Source: Omphiscola glabra | Lineage: Eukaryota > Mollusca > Gastropoda > Lymnaeidae | Reading direction: 5' to 3' | Assembly: GCA_964017045.1 (NCBI GenBank) | Contig: OZ024810.1 | Span: 654,111 to 718,110 of the forward strand | Length of the DNA: 64,000 nucleotides | In this document: piece after piece, positions 34,439 through 47,590 of the stretch | Numbering within the stretch: the first letter of the stretch is position 1 | Layout of the letters: each line of letters begins with the position of its first letter | Program-made: the position numbers and the translations under genes | Notes under the pieces: model-generated | What the model was told of the DNA's origin: nothing | The model's database searches: none | What the model saw: the letters and a program-made list of their open reading frames with translations, nothing else

Positions 34439-37400
34439 TCCACCTACTCTCTTCCACCTACTCTTGGCCACCTACTCTTGGCCACCTACTCTTGGCCACC
34501 TACTCTTGGCCACCTACTCTTGGCCGCCTATTCTCTTCCAACTACTCTCTTCCACCTACTCACTTCCACCTACTCTCTTCAACCTACTCTATTCCACCTA
34601 CTCTTGGTCACATACTCTCTTGGCCACCTACTCTTGGCCACCTACTCTCTTCCACCTACTCTCGTACACCTACTCTCTTCCACCTACTCTCTTCCACCTA
34701 CTCTCTTCCACCTACTCTTGTCCACCTACTCTCTTCCACCTACTATTGGCGACCTATTATCTTCTACCTACTCTCGGCTACCTACTCTCGTCCACCTACT
34801 CTTTTCCACCTTCTCTCTTCCACCTACTCTTGGCCACCTACTCTAGGCCACCTACTCTCTTCCACCTACTCTCTTCCACCTACTCTCTTCCACCTACTCT
34901 TGGTCACATACTCTCTTCCACCTACTCTTGGCCACCTACTCTCTTCCACCTACTCTTGTCCACCTACTCTCTTCCACCTACTCTTGTCCTTCTACTCTCT
35001 TCCACCTACTCTTGTCCACCTACTCTCTTCCACCTACTCTTGTCCACCTACTCTCTTCCACCTACTCTTGTCCACCTACTCTCTTCCACCTACTCTCTTC
35101 CACCTACTCTCTTTCACCTACTCTTGTCCACCTACTCTCTTCCACCTACTCTTGCCCACCTACTCTCTTCCACCTACTCTTGGCCACCTACTCTCTTCCA
35201 CCTACTCTCGTCCACCTGCTCTCTACCAATTACTCTAGGTCATCTACTCTCTTCCACCTACTCTTGTCCACCTATTCTCTTCCACCTACTCTTGGCTACC
35301 TACTCCCTTCCACATACACTTGGCCACCTACTCTCTTCCACCTACTCTTGTCCACCTACTCTCTTCCACCTACTCTAGGCCACCTATTCTCTTCCACCTA
35401 CTTTCTTCCACCTACTCTAGGCCACCTACTCTCTTCCACCTACTCTCTTCCACCTACTCTCTTCCACCTACTCTCTTCCACCTACTCTCTTCCACCTACT
35501 CTCTTCCACCTACTCTTGGCCACCTACTCTCTTCCAACTACTCTTGGCCACCTATTCTCTTCCACCTACTCTTGTCCACCTACTCTTGTCCACCTACTCT
35601 CTTCCACCTACTCTTGTCGACCTACTCTCTTCCAATTACTCTTGGCCACCTACTCTCTTCCACCTACTCTCGTCCACCTACTCTCGTCCACCTACTCTCT
35701 TCCACCTACTCTAGGCCACCTAATCTCTTCCACATACTTTTGTCCACCTACTTTTGTCCACCTACTCTCTTCCACCTACTCTCTTCCACCTAATCTTGGC
35801 CACCTACTCTCTTCCAACTACTCTTAGCCACCTACTCTCGTTCACCTACTCTCTTCCACCTACTCTTGGCCACCTACTCTCGTCCACCTACTCTTGTCCA
35901 CCCACTCTTTTTCCACCTACTCTCGTCCATCTACTCTTGTCCACCTACTCTCGTCCACTTACTCTCTTCCACCTACTCTTGTCCACCTACTCTCTTCCAC
36001 CTATTCTCTTCCACCTACTCTCTTCCACCTACTTTCTTCTACCTACTCACTTCCACCTTACTCTTCCACCTACTCTCGTCCACCTACTCTCGTCCATCTA
36101 CTCTTCTCCACCTACTCTTGTCCACCTACTCTTAGCTACCTACTCTCGTTCACCTACTCTTGGCCACCTACTCTCTTCCAACTACTCTCTTCCACCTACT
36201 CTCTTCCACCTACTCTCTTCCACCTACTCTCTTCCACCTACTCTCTTCCACCTACTCTTGGTCACATACTCTCTTCCACCTACTCTTGGCCACCTACTCT
36301 CTTCCACCTACTCTCGTCCACCTACTCTCTTCCACCTACTCTTGTCCTTCTACTCTCTTCCACCTACTCTTGTCCACCTACTCTCTTCCACCTACTCTTG
36401 TCCACCTACTCTCTTCCACCTACTCTTGTCCACCTACTCTCTTCCACCTACTCTCTTCCACCTACTCTCTTTCACCTACTCTTGTCCACCTACTCTCTTC
36501 CACCTACTCTTGCCCACCTACTCTCTTCCACCTACTCTTGGCCACCTACTCTCTTCCACCTACTCTCGTCCACCTACTCTCTACCAATTACTCTAGGCCA
36601 TCTACTCTCTTCCACCTACTCTTGTCCACCTATTCTCTTCCACCTAATATTGGCCACCTACTCTATTCCACCTACTCTCGTCAACCTACTCTTGTCCACC
36701 TACTCTTGTCCACCTACTCTCTTCCACCTACTCTAGGCCACCTATTCTCTTCCACCTACTTTTGTCCACCTACTCTCTTCCACCTACTCTCTTCCAATTA
36801 CTCTAGGCCACCTATTCTCTTCCACCTACTCTCGTCCACCTACTCTCTTCCACCTACTCTCTTCCAATTACTCTCGTCCATCTACTCTTCTCCACCTACT
36901 CTTGTCCACCTACTCTTAGCTACCTACTCTCGTTCACCTACTCTTGGCCACCTACTCTCTTCCAACTACTCTCTTCCACCTACTCTCTTCCACCTACTCT
37001 CTTCCACCTACTCTCTTCCACCTACTCTCTTCCACCTACTCTTGGTCACATACTCTCTTCCACCTACTCTTGGCCACCTACTCTCTTCCACCTACTCTCG
37101 TCCACCTACTCTCTTCCACCTACTCTTGTCCTTCTACTCTCTTCCACCTACTCTTGTCCACCTACTCTCTTCCACCTACTCTTGTCCACCTACTCTCTTC
37201 CACCTACTCTTGTCCACCTACTCTCTTCCACCTACTCTCTTCCACCTACTCTCTTTCACCTACTCTTGTCCACCTACTCTCTTCCACCTACTCTTGCCCA
37301 CCTACTCTCTTCCACCTACTCTTGGCCACCTACTCTCTTCCACCTACTCTCGTCCACTTACTCTCTACCAATTACTCTAGGTCATCTACTCTCTTCCACC

Positions 37401-39466
37401 TACTCTTGTCCACCTATTCTCTTCCACCTAATATTGGCCACCTACTCTATTCCACCTACTCTCGTCAACCTACTCTTGTCCACCTACTCTTGTCCACCTA
37501 CTCTCTTCCACCTACTCTAGGCCACCTATTCTCTTCCACCTACTTTTGTCCACCTACTCTCTTCCACCTACTCTCTTCCAATTACTCTTGGCCACCTACT
37601 CTCTTCCACCTACTCTCGTCCACCTACTCTCGTCCACCTACTCTCTTCCACCTACTCTAGGCCACCTACTCTCTTCCACATACTTTTGTCCACCTACTTT
37701 TGTCCACCTACTCTCTTCCACCTACTCTCTTCCACCTAATCTTGGCCACCTACTCTCTTCCAACTACTCTTAGCCACCTACTCTCGTTCACCTACTCTCG
37801 TTCACCTACTCTCTTCCACCTACTCTTGGTCACCTACTCTCGTCCACCTACTCTCTTACACCTACTCTCGTCCACCTACTCTCTTCCACCTACTCTCGTC
37901 CACCCACTCTTTTTCCACCTACTCTCGTCCATCTACTCTTGTCCACATACTCTCGTCCACTTACTCTCTTCCACCTACTCTTGTCCACCTACTCTCTTCC
38001 ACCTATTCTCTTCCACCTACTCTCTTCCACCTACTTTCTTCTACCTACTCACTTCCACCTTACTCTTCCACCTACTCTCGTCCACCTACTCTCGTCCATC
38101 TACTCTTCTCCACCTACTCTTGTCCACCTACTCTTAGCTACCTACTCTCGTTCACCTACTCTTGGCCACCTACTCTCTTCCAACTACTCTCTTCCAACTA
38201 CTCTCTTCCAACTACTCTCTTCCACCTACTCTCTTCCACCTACTCTTGGTCACCTACTCTTGGCTACCCAGTCTTGGCCACCTAATCTCTTCCACCTACT
38301 CTCGTCCACCTACTCTTGTCCACCTACTCTCTTCCACTTACTCTATTCCACCTACTCTTGGCCACCTACTCTCTTCCACCTACTCTCTTCCACCTACTCT
38401 TGGTCACCTACTCTCTTCCACCTACTCTTGGCCACCTACTCTCTTCAACCTAATCTTGTCCACCTACTCTCTTCCACCTACTCTTGGCCACATAATCTCG
38501 TTCACCTACTCTCTTCCACCTAATCTCTTCCACCTAATCTTTTCCACCTACTCTCTTCCACCTACTCTCGTCCACCTACTCTTGGCCACCTACTCTCTTC
38601 CACCTACTCTTGTCCACCTACTCTCTTCCACCTACTCTTGGTCACCTACTCTCTTCTACCTACTCTTGTCCACCTATATTCTTCCACCAACTCTTGGCCA
38701 CCTACTCTCTTCCACCTACTCTTGGCCACCTACTCTCTTCCACCTACTCTCGTCCACCTACTCTTGTCCACCTACTCTTGTCCACCTACTCTTGTCCACC
38801 TACTCTCTTCCACCTACTCTTGGCCACCTACTCTTGGCCACCTACTCTTGGCCACCTACTCTCTTCTACCTACTCTTGGCCACCTACTCTCGTCCACCTA
38901 CTCTCTTCCACCTACTCTTGGCCACCTGCTCTTGGCCACCTACTCTTGGCCACCTACTCTTGGCCACCTACTCTTGGCCACCTACTCTTGGCCACCTACT
39001 CTTGGCCACCTACTCTTGGCCACCTACTCTTGGCCTCCTACTCTTGGCCACCTACTCTCTTCTACCTACTCTTGGCCACCTACTCTTGTCCACCTACTCT
39101 CTTCCACCTACTCTTGGCCACCTACTCTCGTCCACCTACTCTCTTCCACCTACTCTTGTCCACCTACTCCCTTCCACCTACTCTTGGCCACCTACTCTCT
39201 TCCACCTACTCTAGGCCACCTACTCTAGGCCACCTACTCTAGGCCACCTAATCTCTTCCACCTACTGTTGTCCACCTACTCTCTACCACCTACTCTTGTC
39301 CACCTACTCTCTTCCACCTACTCTTGGTCACCTACTCTCTTTTACCTACTCTTGTCCACCTACTTTCTTCTACCAACTCTTGGCCACCTACTCTTGGCCA
39401 CCTACTCTCTTCCACCTACTCTCGTCCACCTACTCTCGTCCACCTACTCTTGTCCACCTACTCTCT
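34439..39466. repeat. Higher-order block A, 5,028 bp
   Basis: The order of 14-bp variants in this block recurs in the next block at a constant offset of 5,028 bp. For example, GCCGCCTATTCTCTTCCAAC occurs at 34523 and 39551. It also contains an internal 784-bp (56-unit) partial duplication, with matching text near 36160 and 36944. Confidence 0.9.
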
Positions 39467-42400
39467 TCCACCTACTCTCTTCCACCTACTCTTGGCCACC
39501 TACTCTTGGCCACCTACTCTTGGCCACCTACTCTTGGCCACCTACTCTTGGCCGCCTATTCTCTTCCAACTACTCTCTTCCACCTACTCACTTCCACCTA
39601 CTCTCTTCAACCTACTCTATTCCACCTACTCTTGGTCACATACTCTCTTGGCCACCTACTCTTGGCCACCTACTCTCTTCCACCTACTCTCGTACACCTA
39701 CTCTCTTCCACCTACTCTCTTCCACCTACTCTCTTCCACCTACTCTTGTCCACCTACTCTCTTCCACCTACTATTGGCGACCTATTATCTTCTACCTACT
39801 CTCGGCTACCTACTCTCGTCCACCTACTCTTTTCCACCTTCTCTCTTCCACCTACTCTTGGCCACCTACTCTAGGCCACCTACTCTCTTCCACCTACTCT
39901 CTTCCACCTACTCTCTTCCACCTACTCTTGGTCACATACTCTCTTCCACCTACTCTTGGCCACCTACTCTCTTCCACCTACTCTTGTCCACCTACTCTCT
40001 TCCACCTACTCTTGTCCTTCTACTCTCTTCCACCTACTCTTGTCCACCTACTCTCTTCCACCTACTCTTGTCCACCTACTCTCTTCCACCTACTCTTGTC
40101 CACCTACTCTCTTCCACCTACTCTCTTCCACCTACTCTCTTTCACCTACTCTTGTCCACCTACTCTCTTCCACCTACTCTTGCCCACCTACTCTCTTCCA
40201 CCTACTCTTGGCCACCTACTCTCTTCCACCTACTCTCGTCCACCTGCTCTCTACCAATTACTCTAGGTCATCTACTCTCTTCCACCTACTCTTGTCCACC
40301 TATTCTCTTCCACCTACTCTTGGCTACCTACTCCCTTCCACATACACTTGGCCACCTACTCTCTTCCACCTACTCTTGTCCACCTACTCTCTTCCACCTA
40401 CTCTAGGCCACCTATTCTCTTCCACCTACTTTCTTCCACCTACTCTAGGCCACCTACTCTCTTCCACCTACTCTCTTCCACCTACTCTCTTCCACCTACT
40501 CTCTTCCACCTACTCTCTTCCACCTACTCTCTTCCACCTACTCTCTTCCACCTACTCTTGGCCACCTACTCTCTTCCAACTACTCTTGGCCACCTATTCT
40601 CTTCCACCTACTCTTGTCCACCTACTCTTGTCCACCTACTCTCTTCCACCTACTCTTGTCGACCTACTCTCTTCCAATTACTCTTGGCCACCTACTCTCT
40701 TCCACCTACTCTCGTCCACCTACTCTCGTCCACCTACTCTCTTCCACCTACTCTAGGCCACCTAATCTCTTCCACATACTTTTGTCCACCTACTTTTGTC
40801 CACCTACTCTCTTCCACCTACTCTCTTCCACCTAATCTTGGCCACCTACTCTCTTCCAACTACTCTTAGCCACCTACTCTCGTTCACCTACTCTCTTCCA
40901 CCTACTCTTGGCCACCTACTCTCGTCCACCTACTCTTGTCCACCCACTCTTTTTCCACCTACTCTCGTCCATCTACTCTTGTCCACCTACTCTCGTCCAC
41001 TTACTCTCTTCCACCTACTCTTGTCCACCTACTCTCTTCCACCTATTCTCTTCCACCTACTCTCTTCCACCTACTTTCTTCTACCTACTCACTTCCACCT
41101 TACTCTTCCACCTACTCTCGTCCACCTACTCTCGTCCATCTACTCTTCTCCACCTACTCTTGTCCACCTACTCTTAGCTACCTACTCTCGTTCACCTACT
41201 CTTGGCCACCTACTCTCTTCCAACTACTCTCTTCCACCTACTCTCTTCCACCTACTCTCTTCCACCTACTCTCTTCCACCTACTCTTGGTCACATACTCT
41301 CTTCCACCTACTCTTGGCCACCTACTCTCTTCCACCTACTCTCGTCCACCTACTCTCTTCCACCTACTCTTGTCCTTCTACTCTCTTCCACCTACTCTTG
41401 TCCACCTACTCTCTTCCACCTACTCTTGTCCACCTACTCTCTTCCACCTACTCTTGTCCACCTACTCTCTTCCACCTACTCTCTTCCACCTACTCTCTTT
41501 CACCTACTCTTGTCCACCTACTCTCTTCCACCTACTCTTGCCCACCTACTCTCTTCCACCTACTCTTGGCCACCTACTCTCTTCCACCTACTCTCGTCCA
41601 CCTACTCTCTACCAATTACTCTAGGCCATCTACTCTCTTCCACCTACTCTTGTCCACCTATTCTCTTCCACCTAATATTGGCCACCTACTCTATTCCACC
41701 TACTCTCGTCAACCTACTCTTGTCCACCTACTCTTGTCCACCTACTCTCTTCCACCTACTCTAGGCCACCTATTCTCTTCCACCTACTTTTGTCCACCTA
41801 CTCTCTTCCACCTACTCTCTTCCAATTACTCTAGGCCACCTATTCTCTTCCACCTACTCTCGTCCACCTACTCTCTTCCACCTACTCTCTTCCAATTACT
41901 CTCGTCCATCTACTCTTCTCCACCTACTCTTGTCCACCTACTCTTAGCTACCTACTCTCGTTCACCTACTCTTGGCCACCTACTCTCTTCCAACTACTCT
42001 CTTCCACCTACTCTCTTCCACCTACTCTCTTCCACCTACTCTCTTCCACCTACTCTCTTCCACCTACTCTTGGTCACATACTCTCTTCCACCTACTCTTG
42101 GCCACCTACTCTCTTCCACCTACTCTCGTCCACCTACTCTCTTCCACCTACTCTTGTCCTTCTACTCTCTTCCACCTACTCTTGTCCACCTACTCTCTTC
42201 CACCTACTCTTGTCCACCTACTCTCTTCCACCTACTCTTGTCCACCTACTCTCTTCCACCTACTCTCTTCCACCTACTCTCTTTCACCTACTCTTGTCCA
42301 CCTACTCTCTTCCACCTACTCTTGCCCACCTACTCTCTTCCACCTACTCTTGGCCACCTACTCTCTTCCACCTACTCTCGTCCACTTACTCTCTACCAAT

Positions 42401-44494
42401 TACTCTAGGTCATCTACTCTCTTCCACCTACTCTTGTCCACCTATTCTCTTCCACCTAATATTGGCCACCTACTCTATTCCACCTACTCTCGTCAACCTA
42501 CTCTTGTCCACCTACTCTTGTCCACCTACTCTCTTCCACCTACTCTAGGCCACCTATTCTCTTCCACCTACTTTTGTCCACCTACTCTCTTCCACCTACT
42601 CTCTTCCAATTACTCTTGGCCACCTACTCTCTTCCACCTACTCTCGTCCACCTACTCTCGTCCACCTACTCTCTTCCACCTACTCTAGGCCACCTACTCT
42701 CTTCCACATACTTTTGTCCACCTACTTTTGTCCACCTACTCTCTTCCACCTACTCTCTTCCACCTAATCTTGGCCACCTACTCTCTTCCAACTACTCTTA
42801 GCCACCTACTCTCGTTCACCTACTCTCGTTCACCTACTCTCTTCCACCTACTCTTGGTCACCTACTCTCGTCCACCTACTCTCTTACACCTACTCTCGTC
42901 CACCTACTCTCTTCCACCTACTCTCGTCCACCCACTCTTTTTCCACCTACTCTCGTCCATCTACTCTTGTCCACATACTCTCGTCCACTTACTCTCTTCC
43001 ACCTACTCTTGTCCACCTACTCTCTTCCACCTATTCTCTTCCACCTACTCTCTTCCACCTACTTTCTTCTACCTACTCACTTCCACCTTACTCTTCCACC
43101 TACTCTCGTCCACCTACTCTCGTCCATCTACTCTTCTCCACCTACTCTTGTCCACCTACTCTTAGCTACCTACTCTCGTTCACCTACTCTTGGCCACCTA
43201 CTCTCTTCCAACTACTCTCTTCCAACTACTCTCTTCCAACTACTCTCTTCCACCTACTCTCTTCCACCTACTCTTGGTCACCTACTCTTGGCTACCCAGT
43301 CTTGGCCACCTAATCTCTTCCACCTACTCTCGTCCACCTACTCTTGTCCACCTACTCTCTTCCACTTACTCTATTCCACCTACTCTTGGCCACCTACTCT
43401 CTTCCACCTACTCTCTTCCACCTACTCTTGGTCACCTACTCTCTTCCACCTACTCTTGGCCACCTACTCTCTTCAACCTAATCTTGTCCACCTACTCTCT
43501 TCCACCTACTCTTGGCCACATAATCTCGTTCACCTACTCTCTTCCACCTAATCTCTTCCACCTAATCTTTTCCACCTACTCTCTTCCACCTACTCTCGTC
43601 CACCTACTCTTGGCCACCTACTCTCTTCCACCTACTCTTGTCCACCTACTCTCTTCCACCTACTCTTGGTCACCTACTCTCTTCTACCTACTCTTGTCCA
43701 CCTATATTCTTCCACCAACTCTTGGCCACCTACTCTCTTCCACCTACTCTTGGCCACCTACTCTCTTCCACCTACTCTCGTCCACCTACTCTTGTCCACC
43801 TACTCTTGTCCACCTACTCTTGTCCACCTACTCTCTTCCACCTACTCTTGGCCACCTACTCTTGGCCACCTACTCTTGGCCACCTACTCTCTTCTACCTA
43901 CTCTTGGCCACCTACTCTCGTCCACCTACTCTCTTCCACCTACTCTTGGCCACCTGCTCTTGGCCACCTACTCTTGGCCACCTACTCTTGGCCACCTACT
44001 CTTGGCCACCTACTCTTGGCCACCTACTCTTGGCCACCTACTCTTGGCCACCTACTCTTGGCCTCCTACTCTTGGCCACCTACTCTCTTCTACCTACTCT
44101 TGGCCACCTACTCTTGTCCACCTACTCTCTTCCACCTACTCTTGGCCACCTACTCTCGTCCACCTACTCTCTTCCACCTACTCTTGTCCACCTACTCCCT
44201 TCCACCTACTCTTGGCCACCTACTCTCTTCCACCTACTCTAGGCCACCTACTCTAGGCCACCTACTCTAGGCCACCTAATCTCTTCCACCTACTGTTGTC
44301 CACCTACTCTCTACCACCTACTCTTGTCCACCTACTCTCTTCCACCTACTCTTGGTCACCTACTCTCTTTTACCTACTCTTGTCCACCTACTTTCTTCTA
44401 CCAACTCTTGGCCACCTACTCTTGGCCACCTACTCTCTTCCACCTACTCTCGTCCACCTACTCTCGTCCACCTACTCTTGTCCACCTACTCTCT
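39467..44494. repeat. Higher-order block B, about 5,028 bp
   Basis: Adjacent direct copy of block A. The offset shifts to 5,042 between about 40540 and 41240 because a run of CTCTTCC units has one extra copy (7 against 6), then returns to 5,028 where another run has one fewer (4 against 5). Similarity stops near 44494. Confidence 0.9.
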
Positions 44495-44764
44495 TCCACC
44501 TACTCTTGTCCACCTACTCTCTTCCACCTACTCTTGGCCACCTACTCTCTTCTACCTACTCTTGGCCACCTACTCTCTTCCACCTACTCTTGGCCACCTA
44601 CTCTTGACCACCTACTCTTGGCCACCTACTCTTGGCCACCTACTCTTGGCCACCTACTCTCTTCCACCTACTCTCTTCCACCTACTCTTGGCCACCTACT
44701 CTCTTCCACCTACTCTTGGCCACCTACTCTCTTCCACCTACTCTTGGCCACCTATGCTTTCAGA

Positions 44765-45430
44765 CCCATTTTTTCTCCACTCACTCTTCCCCACTCCCTC
44801 TTCCCAAATAACTCTTCCCCACTCACTTTTCCACACTCACTCTTCCCAATAAACTCTTCCCCACTGAATCTTTCCCACTCACTTTTCCAACAAATTTTTT
44901 ACGCATTCACTTTTTCCCCACTCTCGATTTCTCCCTCACTTTTGCCCACTTGCCACTTACATTTACCATATCCCGTTATCACCTCATTGTACCACTCCGT
45001 CTTTCCCACTTTCTGTTTCCTAGTATCTGTTTCCCATTCCCTGTTTCACACTCCCTGTTTTCAACTTTCTGTTTCCCACTCCCTGTTTCCCCACTCCCTG
45101 TTTCCCACTCCCTGTTTCTCATTCCCTGTTTCCCACTCCCTGTTTACCACTCCCTGTTTCTCATTCCCTTTTTCCCACTCCCTTTTTCCCACTTCCTGTT
45201 TCCCCATCCATGTTTTCCACTCCCTGTTTCCCACTCTCTGTTTCCCACTCCCTGTTTGCCACTCCCTGTTTCCCACTCCCCGTTTCTTACTCCCCGTTTC
45301 CCACTCCCCGTTTCCCACTCCATTTTTCCCACTCCCTGTTTCCCACTCCCTGTTTCCCACTCCCTGTTTCCACTCTGTTTCCCACTCCCCGTTTCCCACT
45401 CCCTGTTTCCCACTCCCTGTTTCCCATTGC
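44765..45430. repeat. 14-bp array, CCCACTCCCTGTTT, at the right edge of the giant minisatellite
   Basis: From 44765 to 44990 units are irregular (CCCCACTCACTCTT-like); from about 45000 they settle to TTTCCCACTCCCTG. Period and composition match the giant array, suggesting a diverged flank. Frames on both strands are artefacts. Confidence 0.9.
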
Positions 45431-46004
45431 GACACTCGATAGCACCTTGTTTTTTAAGTGTGTCTTTGTCCATCATCAGTATATAGCTATACAAGTCTTT
45501 GTCCATCATCAGTACATAGCTATACAACTCATCTATTATGGCAGTTATAAGGATGCCACTTTAGGCCAGCGTGTCATTCGACCAATTTAAGTATGAAGAC
45601 CTTGACTTTGGACTAAAACACAAATTTTAGTATGATAAACTTGACCTTGAACTAAGACACCATGAAATCTTCACCTGTCACGGGAGTCCACCATTCATCT
45701 AATTGGTAATTTTTCTTCTTAGTAAACCAAAGGGTGATAACTCCCATGAAATGAAGTGTGAAAATTCTTCCCACCCCCCCCCCCCCCCACCCCCCGTTGA
45801 ACTTTTCCAGAAAGATGTTCAAACAGATGTGTACTCAATGTGTACAATTGTACGAATGGACGTCTGTTTACATTATTAAACTTCCGTTCGAACAAATTTT
45901 AGTCGAACAATTTTCTGGATACAGGTGTACCTAGTTGACAAACGCAAAAAAAGGGGGGGGTGGTGGATGCATTGGGGGCGTAATGTTGATTTGATTGACA
46001 CGTG
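45431..46004. other. Unique spacer with a 15-base C run
   Basis: Contains two copies of a TTTGTCCATCATCAGTA block (45465 and 45500 area), a diverged pair around ACTTGACCTTGAACTAA, and a C run at 45774-45788. No gene recognised. Confidence 0.5.
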
Positions 46005-46365
46005 TTATCCGATTGTCTCTATAGCATGTTATCCTTATGAAACTTTTTCTGGTGGTCTCTATGCAATGCTATGCTTTTGGTACCTTTTGTGGTGTTCTCT
46101 ATGCAATGCTATCCTTAGGGAACTTTTTCCGATGATCTCTATGTAATGCTATCCTTAGGGCACTTTTTATGGTGGTCTCTATGCAATGCTATCCTTAGGG
46201 CACTTTTTCTGGTGGTCTCTATGGAATACTATCCTTATGATACTTTTCTGGTGGTCTCTATGCAATGCTATACTTTTGGTACTTTTTCTGGTGGTGTCTA
46301 TGCAATGCTATCCTTAGGGCACTTTTTCTGGTGGTCTCTATGCAATGATATTCCTTAGTCGTTCC
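46005..46365. repeat. Minisatellite, about 40 bp unit, 8-9 copies
   Basis: GGTGGTCTCTATGCAATGCT followed by ATCCTTAGGGCACTTTTTCT; some units have CTTTTGGTAC or CTTATGAAAC. Confidence 0.9.
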
Positions 46366-47115
46366 AAGGGAACTGACACCCACTCTGATTGTATACTTGA
46401 ATGAGCCTTTAAAGGAACAATTATTTTAGAACCACTGGTTGGCGATAGTTAGTTTTTATGGTTTTCCGGTAAACGCAAGGATCACTGGGGGGGGGGGGGG
46501 GGGACAAATGCTTGATCTATGGGAGAAAAGTACACCATATAATCAGGACAGAGTTGTCGGGCACTGGCGGGATTACGACCTTGTGTTTTAGACAATAAAC
46601 AAAGGAGAGAATACAGTGGTGTCACTACCACGGCTGAGGTGGAACCTCGGGTTGGCGGAGGAATGGGTTGGTTGGGACCAGGGTTTCTTTCAGCCATCGC
46701 TAGGGGGGGGGGAAGGGGTAGCACTGCAACTTCAGGTGTAGTCGTGACCCCTGGATATACTACGATTCTAAACAGGGGCTAATTTTTTTTTAATGTGAGA
46801 ATGTTGCAAATTGTAAAAAATATATAAACAAGTGAGTGTTGGAATTTCCCAATTTTCGCTTTGATACGGAGGGACATTCGCTGTCTGAACTCAAGATTTC
46901 GGAGTGTTACCGTCTTCACGTGTGAATTTTTCAATGGCTACTCACAAAACACTCTTCATGTCCTCGGCCATGTTGTTTACGTCACACACTGATAAACGTT
47001 GTCGGCTGCCAAAACGAGTGGTGCGGTAAACGCCGCCCTTGAGGGGCGCTGTTCATGAATAAATAATGAGACTGACACACAGCATCAGTGTATGAATCTG
47101 TGATTTGGGCCAACG
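46366..47115. other. Unique spacer with a 17-base G run
   Basis: The G run is at 46487-46503. TTTTAGAACCACTGG at 46432-46446 resembles an isolated hAT terminus. The minus-strand frame at 46482-46724 has no recognised domain. Confidence 0.45.
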
Positions 47116-47590
47116 GGCGAGATGCATGCTGTATGCCACATGCCAGTGTGCCACATGTCTGTATGTCACATGTATGCATATCACAAGCATGTATGTCACA
47201 TGTATCTATCTTACATGTCTCTATCTTACATGTCCATATGCCACGTGTCTGTATGTCACATGTATGCATGCCACAAGCATGTATGCCACATGCATCTATC
47301 TCACATGTCTCTATCTCACATGTCCGTATGCCACATGTCTGTATGTCACATGTCTGTATGCCACATGTCTGTATGTCACATGTATGCATGTTACATGTCT
47401 CTATCTCACATGTCTCTATCTCACATGTCTCTATCTCACATGTCCGTATGTCACATGTCTGTATGTCACATGTCTGTATGCCACATGTCTGTATGTCACA
47501 TGTATGCATGTTACATGTCTCTATCTCATATGTCTCTATCTCACATGTCCGTATGCCATATGTCTGTATGTCACATACATGTATGTCAGT
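47116..47590. repeat. Minisatellite, about 15 bp unit, about 31 copies
   Basis: CACATGTCTGTATGT and variants CACATGTCTCTATCT and CACATGTATGCATGT occur in a patterned order. Because 15 is a multiple of three, three forward frames and one minus frame stay open. Confidence 0.95.

Larger units (their letters stand above)
31010..44755. repeat. Giant minisatellite, 14 bp unit, about 980 copies (13.7 kb)
   Basis: The basic unit is CCACCTACTCTCTT, with frequent variants ending CTTGGC, CTCGT, CTTGT or CTAGG. The 14-bp period makes each forward frame cycle every 42 bases through a 14-residue block such as STYSLPPTLFHLLS, giving dozens of overlapping frames up to 660 codons. The checked frame starts are TTG-type codons; the common unit contains no ATG. 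These frames are not genes. Nested block duplications are present (see the separate entries). Confidence 0.98.

Noticed and set aside
31098..44852. Dozens of overlapping forward frames up to 660 codons, rich in STYSLPPTL
   Set aside because: They follow from a stop-poor 14-bp unit read in rotating frames. The common unit has no ATG, neighbouring frames overlap completely, and no domain is present.
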